A DNA stretch of 64,000 nucleotides from Rosistilla ulvae (lineage in GTDB: Bacteria > Planctomycetota > Planctomycetia > Pirellulales > Pirellulaceae). Position 1 is the stretch's first letter. Every line of letters starts with the position of its first letter. Below are positions 9,014 through 19,500 of this stretch, piece by piece. A model generated the notes under the pieces. The model made no database searches. It was not told where the DNA came from and saw nothing but the letters and a program-made list of their open reading frames with translations. The stretch is taken from contig NZ_CP036261.1 of NCBI RefSeq assembly GCF_007741475.1, positions 6,821,798 through 6,885,797 on the forward strand, given 5' to 3'. Made by a program: the position numbers and the translations under genes.

Positions 9014-9092
9014 GCCTTTTCATTACGTGGGGCGTCGATTGAAGCGGTGCGACAACGCCGCCGGTTGAATCGATTTGAACGAGGGGGAACTG

Positions 9093-9869
9093 ATGAGTCC
9101 GACAAAGCCAAAACGCCAGCTGTTGCCGCCGATGTGGCAGTTGCCCGAAGAGTTTCGGCATCGCTTGGGATCGACTGCGGGCCGGCAGCGGGCGATGTTG
9201 GCCGACGGTCATTTGTTGTTGGTGCTGCACGTCGTTCCCGGAGCGGATGATACGACGCGAACGGGGCGTTTCTTCTGGCGCGAAGACTCGGGGACGTGGC
9301 ACAGTTCCGATTCGGGAGCTGGCCCGGCGGCGTTGCACAAACACTTGGATCAATACGCTGCGGCGTTGGATGCGTCGGAGCAGCGGGAGACCGAGGCGCT
9401 GCATGCCGACCAGTACCTGCAGTTGCTCGAAAGGCTATCGCCCTTGCTGCGGGCGTCGCGAAACATGTTGCAGGTCTTGGAGGAGGCTCGCAAAGAGGTT
9501 CCTCAGGACCGCGACCTGATCGAATGCCGCGACCGGGCTTACGAGATTTCGCGGACGGCGGAACTGCTGTACGGCGACGCCAAAAATGCGATGGACGTCG
9601 CGGTGGTTCGCCGCGCCGAACAGCAGGCCGAAGCGAGCGACCGGATGGCTCGGGCATCTCACCGGTTGAATGTCCTGCTGGCGATGTTCTTCCCGATCGC
9701 CACGCTGGCGGCGATGTTTAGCACTGTCTTCACCGAGGGCTGGCGGCTGTCCGATTCGCCGCTGCCGTTTGTGATGTTTATCGGTGTGGGGCTGGTCTCG
9801 GGCCTACTGCTGACTCTTTTCATCACCCGCCCCGGCGGGCCCGAAATCGGTTGGAAACGCCCCCGGTAG
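9093..9869 (+). CDS. CorA-like membrane protein lacking the GMN motif
   Basis: A 258-residue protein. The start at 9093 is chosen because GAGGGGG precedes it by four to five bases; an in-frame TTG at 9075 is less likely. The first 90 residues form a soluble domain, residues 90-190 are strongly helical with charged heptads, and two membrane helices end the protein (VLLAMFFPIATLAAMFSTVF and PFVMFIGVGLVSGLLLTLF). This layout is that of CorA/ZntB magnesium transporters, whose GMN motif normally follows the first helix; here the position reads FSTVF. It may therefore be a divergent relative without magnesium transport or simply a two-helix anchor protein. Confidence 0.65.
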   Translation: MSPTKPKRQLLPPMWQLPEEFRHRLGSTAGRQRAMLADGHLLLVLHVVPGADDTTRTGRFFWREDSGTWHSSDSGAGPAALHKHLDQYAAALDASEQRETEALHADQYLQLLERLSPLLRASRNMLQVLEEARKEVPQDRDLIECRDRAYEISRTAELLYGDAKNAMDVAVVRRAEQQAEASDRMARASHRLNVLLAMFFPIATLAAMFSTVFTEGWRLSDSPLPFVMFIGVGLVSGLLLTLFITRPGGPEIGWKRPR

Positions 9870-9929
9870 TTTGGGCTTCGCGTCCAAGGTGAACCCGCCG
9901 CACAACGCGATCGCGTGCAAGTCGAATCG

Positions 9930-9986
9930 AAGCCGCGGTAGCGGCGACACGCAAGCGTAATCTGCCGCCGCTTCCGCGGCTTTTCC
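9930..9986 (+). terminator. Hairpin followed by T stretch, probable terminator
   Basis: Arms 9930-9945 and 9967-9982 pair over 16 nt with one mismatch and are followed by TTTT (9981-9984). It lies 61 bases after the CorA-like gene and is the only strong structure in the 300-base gap before the S41 protease gene. The arm sequence (AAGCCGCGG...CCGCGGCTT) also resembles the outer arms of the palindromic repeats at 40.8 and 55.5 kb, so it may be a relic repeat doubling as a terminator. Confidence 0.5.
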
Positions 9987-10170
9987 GCTACGGGTGGGAG
10001 GTTTCACGCATCGTGCAAGCCTTCGAAGCTGGCAAAAGATGCGGCGATCGGATAGGCTCAACAGAGTGGGGGCCGCGACGGATTGCCGCTCCTTTGGCGC
10101 GGCCGTTTCCCGTCGGTCGCCGCCCGAATCGCCTTTGTTTTCCTCTTGCTGATCGTTGGTCGGATTGATA

Positions 10171-11577
10171 ATGCCTGTTCGCAACACCTATGTCATTGTG
10201 GCGGTGATGATCGTCTCGATCGCCTGTTATTTGAAGGCCGATCGAATGAAACACGCCGGTCCGGTCGGAGACGCGATCTCGATGATCGATCGCTATTATG
10301 TCGATCCGGTCGACCACCGCGCCTTGGTCGATGGAGCGATGCAGGGGGTGGTGAGCCAGTTGGATCCCTATTCCCAGTTCATCGATCCCAGTTCCTACGG
10401 CCATTTCCAAGACGCTCTGCAGCAGCGGTTTGCCGGGATCGGGATCATCGTCGAACAGCCCGATAAAGAGGACCGCGTGCGCGTCGTGACGCCTCTATTT
10501 GCAACGCCCGCGTTTAAGGCGGGGCTGCGACCGGGGGACCGGATCATGGAAGTCGATGGGACGACAACCGAAGGGCTCGAAATCGGAAAGGTCAGCGATT
10601 TGTTGCGTGGCCCCGAGGGGACTGTCGTTTCGATCCTGGTCCAACGAGGCGATAAAACTCTGGAAGTCGAAGTGCAGCGAGCTTGGATCCCGCTGGAATC
10701 GGTGCTGGGAGACTACCGCGATTCCGAAAACAACTGGGTCTTCCGACTGCGTGAAGAGCCGCGGATCGCCTACATCCGCGTGACGACGTTTGCCGAACAG
10801 ACCGTCGACGAGGTCACTGCGGCACTGGAACAATTGGACAACGATTTTGATTCGTTGATCATCGACCTGCGGCAGAATCAGGGCGGGCTGTTGTCGGCCG
10901 CCGTCGATATCGCCGACATGTTTCTCGAAGACGAAGTGATCGTGACGACCCGCGGCCGCGGCGGCAAGCTGGAGGCGGAGTTTTCGGCGACCTCGGGAGT
11001 ACTGGTCGACGACGACAAACCGCTTGTGATCATGATCGATGGCGATTCGGCCAGCGCCAGCGAGATCGTCGCTGCGAGCTTGAAGGATCACCGCCGAGCA
11101 ACGATCATCGGCGAGCGGACGTTCGGCAAGGGAACCGTTCAGAACGTGCTGCCGCTGGAATCGGGACGCAGCGCGTTGAAGCTGACCACCGCCCGCTACT
11201 ACCGCCCCAACGGCGAGAACATCCATCGCCTGGAGGGTTCGACTGACGAAGACGCTTGGGGCGTTCGTCCCAGCGACGGTTTCGAGGTCAAGATGTCCGA
11301 CGACCAGCGGATCGCGGCGATGAAGCGACTGCAAAGCGCTGCCTACCCGATCATGCCCGGCGGGGCTGAGGTTCCCGTCGCGAAGGCTGCGACGGAGGAA
11401 GAGACGGAAGCCGACACGACCGACACGGCAGAATCGCCCGATGAGGCTGCAGCGACCGACAACACGGGGGAAAAGACGCCAGCGGATCGCCGCGCGATCG
11501 AGCAGGATCCGCAGCTGATGCGAGCTGTCGAGTTCTTGAAGCAGTCGGCGGTTAAGGCCTCACCAATCGCCGCATGA
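10171..11577 (+). CDS. S41 family C-terminal processing peptidase (CtpA-like)
   Basis: A 468-residue exported or membrane-anchored protease. I start at ATG 10171, which begins with a hydrophobic N-terminal segment (YVIVAVMIVSIACYL). A short N-terminal helical domain (DPYSQFIDP) is followed by a PDZ domain (AFKAGLRPGDRIMEVDG, near residues 110-175) and the tail-specific protease domain. The catalytic Ser is in GDSASASEIV near residue 295 and the general-base Lys in GERTFGKGTVQN near 320. CtpA proteases cleave C-terminal tails of periplasmic proteins. The last 70 residues are acidic, Ala/Thr-rich and probably disordered. It is probably a single-gene unit. Confidence 0.92.
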   Translation: MPVRNTYVIVAVMIVSIACYLKADRMKHAGPVGDAISMIDRYYVDPVDHRALVDGAMQGVVSQLDPYSQFIDPSSYGHFQDALQQRFAGIGIIVEQPDKEDRVRVVTPLFATPAFKAGLRPGDRIMEVDGTTTEGLEIGKVSDLLRGPEGTVVSILVQRGDKTLEVEVQRAWIPLESVLGDYRDSENNWVFRLREEPRIAYIRVTTFAEQTVDEVTAALEQLDNDFDSLIIDLRQNQGGLLSAAVDIADMFLEDEVIVTTRGRGGKLEAEFSATSGVLVDDDKPLVIMIDGDSASASEIVAASLKDHRRATIIGERTFGKGTVQNVLPLESGRSALKLTTARYYRPNGENIHRLEGSTDEDAWGVRPSDGFEVKMSDDQRIAAMKRLQSAAYPIMPGGAEVPVAKAATEEETEADTTDTAESPDEAAATDNTGEKTPADRRAIEQDPQLMRAVEFLKQSAVKASPIAA

Positions 11578-11826
11578 ATCGACGGTCCGATTGAAACGAT
11601 TAGGCGAGCCAGGGCAGGTGCATAGAGTATTAAATTTGTTGTGAACGGGGCGATTTGCGAGTAGTATGGCGAATCGTTGTGATTATGCTCTTGCTAATCT
11701 CCAAGCAAAAAGCAACCGATCTCCGGTGCGAAAACTTTTTCCGCTGGCGAGGCATCATGCCGCGTCGCGGATTCCCAATGTTTGTTACTTGTCAGTCGAA
11801 TCCCACGGTCGGAAAGGTGTTTCACC

Positions 11827-12699
11827 ATGGCTCGGTCCCTGTTTTTGATGATTCTCGTGGTTGCCGGATCTTTCGGTTTCCAATCGCCCAGCCAAGCTCA
11901 AAGCCCTGTTCTCGCTGAGCTATACGGTCGCGGTGTACATGCCTACTACTGTGGCGATCTGATCGACGCCCACCGCTATCTCTCGATGGCGATCGACAAC
12001 GGATCCCGCGATCCGCGTGCCCATTACTTCCGCGGCGTCGTCAACGCGGCGACTGGACGTCAGTTGGAAGCCGAAGCGGATTGGCAGTTGGGTGCTCAGC
12101 TTGAGATCGAAGGCGAATACGGGGCGGGTATCGGCCGCGCGTTGCAACGCGTGCAAGGTCCGGTTCGAATGGAGATGGAGAACATTCGCCAGTTGGCTCG
12201 CTTGGAATATCGCGCCAACCAATCGGCCAAGAACCAAGCTCGCTACAACGACCTGAAGGCAGCTGAAGGGGAGGTCTTGCGAGGCAACAAGCCAGCCGCT
12301 CCTGCGGCCCCAGCAGCCCCCACCCCAGCGGCACCCGCAGCTCCCGCGGCTGGTGACGACATGAACAATCCGTTTGGCGACAAAGCTGACGCCCCAGGCG
12401 AGCCAGTTCCGGATGCGAAAAACAATCCGTTCCAAGATGATCCGGCGACGCCGGAAGCCCCCGCCCCGGGTGCCGATCCGTTCGGTGGAGCGCCCGAACC
12501 AGCGGCTCCGGCAGCGGATGCCGATCCATTTGGCGGTGCCCCGGCCGCGCCAGCAACCCCCAATCCAGCACCGGCCCCAGCCCCTGCGGCTGATCCGTTT
12601 GGCGGAGGCGACCCGTTCGGTGGCGATGCAGCTCCCGCTCCCGCGGGGGACGGCAACATGAGCGATCCGTTTGGCGGCAGCGATCCGTTTGGAACCTAA
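11827..12699 (+). CDS. Secreted Ala/Pro-rich protein with tetratricopeptide-like N-terminus and DPFGG repeats
   Basis: A 290-residue exported protein; ATG 11827 opens a signal peptide ending near SQAQS. Residues 25-140 look like two TPR-type helix pairs (YGRGVHAYYCGDLIDAHRYLSMAI; ADWQLGAQLEIEG). From residue 155 on the sequence is low-complexity Ala/Pro punctuated by NPFGD and DPFGG blocks repeated about seven times, ending SDPFGGSDPFGT. The repeats resemble short linear motifs more than a fold. The type is common among planctomycete exported proteins with no known role. Cell-surface or periplasmic location is inferred from the signal peptide. It stands alone with 250 bases upstream. Confidence 0.75.
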   Translation: MARSLFLMILVVAGSFGFQSPSQAQSPVLAELYGRGVHAYYCGDLIDAHRYLSMAIDNGSRDPRAHYFRGVVNAATGRQLEAEADWQLGAQLEIEGEYGAGIGRALQRVQGPVRMEMENIRQLARLEYRANQSAKNQARYNDLKAAEGEVLRGNKPAAPAAPAAPTPAAPAAPAAGDDMNNPFGDKADAPGEPVPDAKNNPFQDDPATPEAPAPGADPFGGAPEPAAPAADADPFGGAPAAPATPNPAPAPAPAADPFGGGDPFGGDAAPAPAGDGNMSDPFGGSDPFGT

Positions 12700-12910
12700 A
12701 CAACGCCCCAACAACAAGTCGACCGGCTGTCTCACAAGGAAGTTTGGTGCGGGCAGCGGTGGTTGGGCACCTGAAGAAGTGTCGAAAAAGGTAAAGGTTC
12801 GCGATTCAAGCAAGATCTGCTTGATTTGCGACCGAAATCGACCCGACATTATTTCTGTGTGTGTTGTTACGGATGAACCGATTTTGTCGTGATTGGAAGG
12901 ACTCAGCGCG

Positions 12911-13438
12911 ATGGGACTGGCAGACTGGTGGTATGTGTTTCAGACAACTCGATTGTCCAAGCCAGCCGAGGATCGGGTCCTTTTTCGGGCGACAGCGAAT
13001 CGCAAGATTCAATCGGTCCTTGAAGCAGGCCTTGGCGATGGAAGCCGTTGCGATCGTTTGCTGCAGTGGCTCGAACACCACGACAGCATTCCAACGCGGT
13101 ACGCAGCGATCGATCAATTCGAGGCTGGCGGCGGGATTTCGCTGAAGCAGTTTCACGCCAAGCTGACCGGCCTGGGAATCAAACCGATGCCGGTCCCCGG
13201 CAACTTGGCGACCGGGCTGCCACGCGTCGCCCACACGATTGGTGCGGTCGATCTGTTGATCCTGGACCAAGATCGCGACGGTTTGAGCGATCCATCGATC
13301 CAGAACTTTCTGCCGCGTGTGGTGCATTCCGACACGATCGTGATCGCCACCGATTCGCAAACAAACAATCTCTATTTGATCGACCCTAGCGAGCTGGCTG
13401 GGGAAATCGCGAGCAGCCCACTGCAAGCGGCAGCATAG
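12911..13438 (+). CDS. Conserved hypothetical protein
   Basis: A 175-residue soluble protein that I do not recognise. ATG 12911 follows AAGGA (12896-12900) at ten bases; the TTG at 12893 overlaps that site and is unlikely. The first half is helical (LADWWYVFQTTRLSKPAEDR; LLQWLEHHDSIPTRYAAIDQF), and the second half alternates beta-like stretches (VDLLILDQDRDGL; DTIVIATDSQTNNLYLID). No cysteine clusters, membrane segments or catalytic motifs are visible. It converges with the response regulator gene across a short gap holding a long hairpin. Confidence 0.65.
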   Translation: MGLADWWYVFQTTRLSKPAEDRVLFRATANRKIQSVLEAGLGDGSRCDRLLQWLEHHDSIPTRYAAIDQFEAGGGISLKQFHAKLTGLGIKPMPVPGNLATGLPRVAHTIGAVDLLILDQDRDGLSDPSIQNFLPRVVHSDTIVIATDSQTNNLYLIDPSELAGEIASSPLQAAA

Positions 13439-13452
13439 CCAGAAGCTTGCTG

Positions 13453-13512
13453 CCAGGCCGCCAATTGCCAAACCTCAAGACGCCCCGCCTTGAGACCGTT
13501 GGCGGGCCCTGG
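13453..13512. terminator. Nested hairpin between converging genes
   Basis: An outer stem pairs 13453-13464 with 13499-13512, and a perfect inner stem CTCAAG/CTTGAG pairs 13474-13479 with 13489-13494. It fills the 97-base gap between a plus-strand gene ending at 13438 and a minus-strand gene ending at 13536, so it could stop transcription from both sides. There is no clear T tract. Confidence 0.35.
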
Positions 13513-13535
13513 GGAATCCGAATGACAAAACGGTG

Positions 13536-14177
13536 CTAATTGTCGCCGTTCGGTTCGGTGGGGAGCATCGTTTTGACTCTGCCAAAACGAAGAACAAGCT
13601 CCACTTCGTTGTCCGCTTTTAGTTTCGCGAGCACTCGCGCGCGGTGCTTCGCCGCGGTTTGGATCGAAACCTGAAAGTGGGTCGCCAAAGTCTTAATCGC
13701 CCAGCCCTCGAGCAATTTGGCAAAGTACTCCAGTTCCCGAGGGGTGAGGGTATCGATGGCATCGGCATCGCTGCGGTCGACCTGCCACATCTGCTGTTCG
13801 CTGCGGAGTGAATCGATCGCGCGTTCGACCGATTCGAGCAACTGACCGGCATCGACCGGTTTGGACAGGCAATCGAAAGCTCCGATAGGAAACGCGCGAC
13901 GGGCCAATTCCAGGTCGGCGTGCCGAGAAAGCAAAATGATCCGATTGCCTTGTACATTGGCAAGGATGAACTTCCGAATCGATTCCAGCCCGCTGGTTTG
14001 ATCGATATCGATTACGATACAGGCCGAACGAATCGCGGTCGGTTCCGCTTGAAACAGCACCCAGTGGGAAAGCTCTCGGACGGTTGCGTCGTTGCCACTG
14101 CTGGCAGCGGATTGAACGACAGCTCGAACGCTTGGATCAAAGTTTGAAATGAGATAGAAGGTCAATCCGGCAGACAT
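13536..14177 (-). CDS. LuxR-type response regulator (FixJ-like)
   Basis: A 213-residue protein starting at ATG 14177 (MSAGLTFYLI); upstream in-frame sequence is not protein-like. Residues 1-130 form a receiver domain: likely phospho-acceptor Asp57 or Asp59 in CIVIDIDQTSG, Ser in LLSRH, and Lys in CLSKPVD. Residues 145-205 are a LuxR/GerE helix-turn-helix (LTPRELEYFAKLLEGWAIKTLATHFQVS). The usual acidic pair at the receiver N-terminus is replaced by SNFD, so the domain is partly degenerate. No histidine kinase is nearby, hence an orphan regulator. A strong terminator lies just upstream and may attenuate its expression. Confidence 0.82.
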   Translation of the reverse strand: MSAGLTFYLISNFDPSVRAVVQSAASSGNDATVRELSHWVLFQAEPTAIRSACIVIDIDQTSGLESIRKFILANVQGNRIILLSRHADLELARRAFPIGAFDCLSKPVDAGQLLESVERAIDSLRSEQQMWQVDRSDADAIDTLTPRELEYFAKLLEGWAIKTLATHFQVSIQTAAKHRARVLAKLKADNEVELVLRFGRVKTMLPTEPNGDN

Positions 14178-14212
14178 ATTTGAATCGCTGGGGTTCCCTG
14201 TCTGAGATGGGG

Positions 14213-14254
14213 AAAAAAGAAAGCCGCCACAGGAGGGGCAATTCCTGCGGCGGC
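14213..14254 (-). terminator. Intrinsic terminator (minus strand) just upstream of the LuxR regulator
   Basis: Read on the minus strand, arms 14254-14243 and 14234-14223 pair over 12 nt (one G-U) around an 8-nt loop and run into TTTCTTTTTT (14222-14213). This is a textbook intrinsic terminator. It ends only 35 bases before the regulator ATG, so it either ends a short upstream transcript or acts as a leader attenuator. Confidence 0.65.
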
Positions 14255-14529
14255 CTCGACAGGTAGTACGAGAATAACGCCTGGGCTCCAGCCCATCCGC
14301 CACGGGGCAAGCGACGGAAGAACCGAAAGAGTGCCTAGGCTACCTCGAATACCTGTACAAATTATCGCCTATTTTAAACCGGTTCGATATGCGTAAATTT
14401 CGCACGATTCGATCTTTACCGACAACCGAGGGGATGGTTGCCTTGCCCTATCGGTCTGCAATCAGGCTCATCAAACCGCTTGCGGACTTGCGATGTCGCG
14501 GTTAGCGTAGTGTTTTCTTGCACCAATCG

Positions 14530-14603
<74 letters not shown>

Positions 14604-14974
14604 CTGCTTCCATCATTTGTGGCTTGCCACACTTCTCGACTCGAACTGCGTTCTCGAGTCTGTTCGCGAAACTGCTCCTTTCGAGAGAGCGTCGCTTCTT
14701 TTCCGCCCAGCCGAGTAACGGTTAGGCAGCTTGCGAAGAATTTTCGGATTAATTCGAGTTTGCAGCAAAGTTTGACCTGAAGGGCTGCCGATAGGTTCTC
14801 TGGAACAGAAATGTTCTCAAAAAAGCGGTAGCGGAAGCCGGGGGGCTCGCATCGCATCTGGACCAGACTCGTTGCCAATAGGTGCGTCGGAGGAACTACC
14901 TCTGCGTGGGCTTGTTTGCTAGCGAGATCCGATGGTCCGGTTGCTTCGTAAACCCTGAATCCACCGGTCACGCC
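14604..14974. other. Non-coding gap after tRNA-Arg
   Basis: 371 bases between the tRNA and the BBP7 gene. No credible gene, repeat or strong terminator was recognised. Tails of tRNA genes are common integration sites, but no duplicated tRNA end or integrase gene is visible here. Confidence 0.4.
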
Positions 14975-16438
14975 GTGTCTAAAAAACGCATTATCATCAT
15001 CGCGACATTTGCTTGCTTGACAGCATTTCAAGCGTTGGCGGACGAGCCCCGCGAAAAAGTCGGTTCATCCGCAGAGCGAATTGCTCGTGCCCGCTGGCAA
15101 CCGATTCGCCAACCGGTCGAAGAATCGCTGGAAGAACTGCCCAGCCCCGAGCCCGAGGTGATCTCTTCGGAAATGGTCCCATTCGCCGATGGCGAGGTGA
15201 TCGTCGAAGAGGGTGATTACTACGACTACGACGATCGCTATCGCGAGGGTGCGTACTACGGCGACGCGGGCAGCCAAGGATGCGACGGATGCAGCAGTGG
15301 TTGCAATTCATGTCGCCGCGGCCGCGTCTGGAACCCATTGTTCTGCGTCGGCGTGCCATCGGACGGATGGTTCTCGGCGGAGTATCTGATGTGGTGGCAG
15401 AAGGGAATGCGCTTGCCTCCTTTGGTTACCACCAGTGCCACGACCGCCGACGCGGGCGTATTGGGACGCGACACCACACGAACTCTGTTTGGCGGCAACG
15501 ACGACTACGTCACCGACAACCTCAACGGGATGCGTTTCCGATTGGGATTCTGGTTGGATGCTTGCCACCGCTGGGGAATCGAAGCGGAGCATTTTGGTTT
15601 GGACACCGAACGCGACTCGTTCAGCGCTTCGGGGAACGGTTCGCCGATTCTGGCTCGCCCCTTCTTCAACATGGAAATCAACGGGAACGATTCCGAACTG
15701 GTCTCCTTCCCAGGTGTTGTTAACGGAACCGTTGGCGTCAACGTGACAAGTTCGTTGGAAGGAACTGCGGTTCATCTGCGACGGTTGTGGTGTTGCAGCA
15801 CCGGTTGCGCCGAACTGGCGGGATGTTGTCTGCCACTAGCTTACAGCAGCCGCATCGAAGGACTTGTTGGCTGGCGACGCTTGCAATTGAACGAAACGCT
15901 TCAGATCACTGAAAACCTGGACGCCGCCGATGGATCGGGCAGCTTCGACATCAACGATCAATTTGAGACGCGAACCCATTTTAACGGCTTCAACTTTGGC
16001 GTCCTGTATCACCGTCAACGCGGCCCTTGGTCGCTCGACCTGACCGGCAAGTTCGCGATCGGTTCAAACCGCCAATCCGTAACGGTTGCCGGCAGCACGG
16101 CGATCACCACCGACACGGCGGAACAATTTGATAGCGGAATCCTGGCGGGACCATCAAACAGCGGACACTACGAACGAGACCGTTTTGCAATCATCCCCGA
16201 AATCGGAATCACAGGTGGTTACAACTGGACCCCTAATCTGAGATTCACCCTTGGCTACACTTTCATTTACTGGAACAATGTGGTCCGCCCAGGCGACCAA
16301 GTCGACCTGGACTTGAATCCCAGCCAGTTCCCTCCAGCGATCGTTGGTGCCAACGTTTCGCAACGTCCCGGATTCCAATTCAACGAGACCGATTATTGGG
16401 TCCAGGGATGGAGCATCGGTGCAGAGTACCGATTCTAG
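14975..16438 (+). CDS. BBP7 family outer-membrane beta-barrel protein
   Basis: A 487-residue exported protein. GTG 14975 is chosen because it directly begins a signal peptide (VSKKRIIIIATFACLTAFQALADE). Residues 30-110 are an acidic and Cys/Gly-rich linker (DYYDYDDRYREG; CDGCSSGCNSC). From residue 120 the sequence has the BBP7 pattern: WFSAEYLMWWQKGM, RFRLGFWLD, then alternating amphipathic strands, GGYNWTPNLRFTLGYTFIYWNNV, and a final QGWSIGAEYRF with a C-terminal Phe, the usual outer-membrane barrel ending. BBP7 proteins are abundant in planctomycetes and their role is unknown. A short hairpin (16479-16498) separates it from the next gene. Confidence 0.88.
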   Translation: MSKKRIIIIATFACLTAFQALADEPREKVGSSAERIARARWQPIRQPVEESLEELPSPEPEVISSEMVPFADGEVIVEEGDYYDYDDRYREGAYYGDAGSQGCDGCSSGCNSCRRGRVWNPLFCVGVPSDGWFSAEYLMWWQKGMRLPPLVTTSATTADAGVLGRDTTRTLFGGNDDYVTDNLNGMRFRLGFWLDACHRWGIEAEHFGLDTERDSFSASGNGSPILARPFFNMEINGNDSELVSFPGVVNGTVGVNVTSSLEGTAVHLRRLWCCSTGCAELAGCCLPLAYSSRIEGLVGWRRLQLNETLQITENLDAADGSGSFDINDQFETRTHFNGFNFGVLYHRQRGPWSLDLTGKFAIGSNRQSVTVAGSTAITTDTAEQFDSGILAGPSNSGHYERDRFAIIPEIGITGGYNWTPNLRFTLGYTFIYWNNVVRPGDQVDLDLNPSQFPPAIVGANVSQRPGFQFNETDYWVQGWSIGAEYRF

Positions 16439-16524
16439 TCTGAACGTTCTACGGCTGGTCGCAACAACACCCCCAGGCGGTCGCAAGGATTTGCGACCTT
16501 GGTCACCCAACGAATCAAAAGGCG

Positions 16525-19500
16525 ATGGATATGTTCTGGAATCGTAACCGCAAGCAACAAACCAAACGTCGACGCCGCACCCTGCGAACCGAAATGCTGG
16601 AAACACGCCTGCCACTGGCCAGCGACTTTGGCGGCGTGACCGGCACGGTTTACAACGACCTGACCGGGGACGGCCTTTCCGGCGACGACCTGCCACCCAC
16701 CGCGGCGGTCACGCTGCATCTGTATCGCGATGGGGGCGACGGCGTGCTCAGCTCTTCCGGTGGCGGGACGGCTGGCGACGACACCTTTCTCACAACCACA
16801 ACGACCGACGCTTCGGGCGACTATGCTTTCAATCGCCTAACGGCGGGAACCTATTTCGTGGAACGCATCCTGCCAGCGGGATTCATCGAGCGAAGTGGCG
16901 AAAATGCGGTGCAGTTCACAATCACCCCAGCCGACGCCTCGGGCGCCACATCGGGGACCCTTGTCGATGATTTCCTTGCGGGCACACAGTCCCTGGAAGC
17001 CACTTCGGCGACGACAACCGACGAAAGCTACTTCTCCGACGGAACGATTCTCGGTGGCGAACGCGATTTATTGTTGACCTACACGTCGGGATTGCGAGTG
17101 AATCTCGATACGATCCCAGCCTCGGGATTGATTTCGTACAGTTCTGCCAGTGGGGCGTTCGGTGGTTTTGAGATCGTCTACGATGGCGTCGACGGCTCCA
17201 CGAACATCAACGCGACCGGGCTTGGCGGGGCGAATTTGGACGACAACGGCAGCGCAGAGTTTCTGCAACTGATGCTCGGCGCAGACGCCGCCGGCGTTCC
17301 GATCACGCTGACGATTTTCTCCGACGACGCAAATTTCTCCACCTTTTCGACGACAGTTCCCCAAACGGCTGACGGCGTTGCGACCGACGAACTGCTGATC
17401 CCGTTGAACTCATTCGTCGATACCGGCAACGGAGCGGACTTCAGCAACGTGGGAGCGATCCGCGTTGCGATTACCGGTTCGGCTGCGTTTGACAGCCAGG
17501 TGGCCGTAATCGGAACGCTGGGGCAAACCAACCAGACAGCCAACTTCGCGATGTTTGAACCGTTGACGCTGGGCAACCTGGTCTTCAACGATCTCAATGG
17601 AAACAGCGTTTTCGACAGCGGCACCGATGTCGGCATCGAGAACGTCGATCTGACCTTGTACGAAGACACCGACGGAAATGGTGCGTTCACTCCAGGAACC
17701 GACACGCAGGTCGCGACGACATCGACCAATGCAAGCGGCATCTACACGTTCACCAATCTCGTTGCAGGCAGCTATATCGTCCAGGTCGATGAAAGCAACT
17801 TCTCGACCGGCAATCCGCTGGCCTCGTTCCTCTCCAGCCCGGGCAACCCCGACCCGAACAACGACGTCGACAACGATGACAACGGGGTTCTGCTAGCAGG
17901 CCAAGGAGCGGTCTCGTTGGCTGTCGCATTGGCTGCCAACACCGAACCGGGCGACGATGGCGACACCGACACCGACACCAATCTTTCGGTTGACTTTGGC
18001 TTCTTCGCTTCGGCCGATCTTTCGATCACCAAAGCCGACAGCCCCGATCCTGTGGTCGCTGGCAACACGCTGACCTACACCCTGACAGTGCTGAACGATG
18101 GCCCGGTCGACGCCACGGGAGTGACCGTGGTCGACACCCTTCCGACCAACGTGCAAATCGACACGATCACCACCAGCCAAGGAACGTCGACCACCAACGG
18201 AAACATCGTGACCGTCGATCTGGGCGACATCGCCAACGGGGGCAACGCAACGATCGTGATCACGGTGATCGTGGATGCCGATGTCACGTCACAAATTTCC
18301 AACACCGCAACGGTCTCGGGCGATCAACCCGACGATGATCCCAACAACAACACCGCCAACGCACCGACCGACGTCAACGCGGAAGTCGACTTGGTGATCA
18401 CCAAAGTCGACCAGACCGACCCGGCCTCGGCTGGTGGAACGCTGGAATACGTGATCACAGTCACCAACAACGGCCCCTCGGTTGCGACCAACGTCGTCGT
18501 CACTGACACACTTCCAGCGGGATTGACTTACGACACCGGAACGGCGACTCAAGGAAGCGTGAGCAATGTGGGCCAAGCGATCACGGGATTGCTGGGAACG
18601 CTCTCTAGCGGTGCATCGGCAACGATCACGATCGGGACCAACGTCGCTTCATCCGCTTCGGGAACGATCTCCAACACGGCGACCGTCACCTCCGATGGCA
18701 CCGAAACAACCCCCGCCGACAACACCACGACCGAACAGACAGTGATCGGCCGCACGGTCGATCTGGCGGTGACAAAACAAGATAGCGTCGACCCGGTCGT
18801 CCCCGGAAACCAGATGACCTACACGTTGGTCGTGACCAACAACGGACCATCGGATGCTTCGGGCGTGCTGCTGACCGACACCTTGCCAGCCGGTCTGACC
18901 CTGGCCAGCAACACCACGACGCAAGGATCGGTTTCGAATACGGGCAACACCGTGACCGCCAACCTGGGCACCCTAGCATCGGGAGCCACCGCAACGGTCA
19001 CTTTGACAGTCAACGTCGCCTCTTCGGTCGCCGCTGCGTTCACCAATACCGCGACGGTCACGGCGAACGAAACCGATTCGGTGCCGGCCAACAACACCGC
19101 CAGCGAACCAACCGAGGTCGATCGACAATTCGATCTGCGGGTGGAAAAAAGCGATTCGGCCGACCCCGCCACTCCGGGCGGAACCCTGACCTACACGATC
19201 GATGTATTTAACGACGGACCGTCGGATGCCACCGCGATCACATTGACCGATACGTTGCCCGCGGGCGTTACGTTCGCCAGCGGTTCGAATGGTTTGACAG
19301 CCAATGGATCGGTCGTCACCGCCAACATCGCTTCGCTCGCCTCGGGAGCTTCGGCGCAGTTCACCGTGACGGTCAACATCGACCCGACCGCCAACGGCAC
19401 GCTCAGCAACACCGCCACGGTTTCCACGACGACCGGAACCGAACTGGATGTCACAAACAACTCCGATACCGAAACGACAGCCCTCACCCCATCGATCGAT

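Noticed and set aside
11655-11918. 87-codon open frame before the Ala/Pro-rich protein gene
   Set aside because: It overlaps the signal peptide of the better-supported gene in another frame and shows no protein-like pattern after the first 15 residues.
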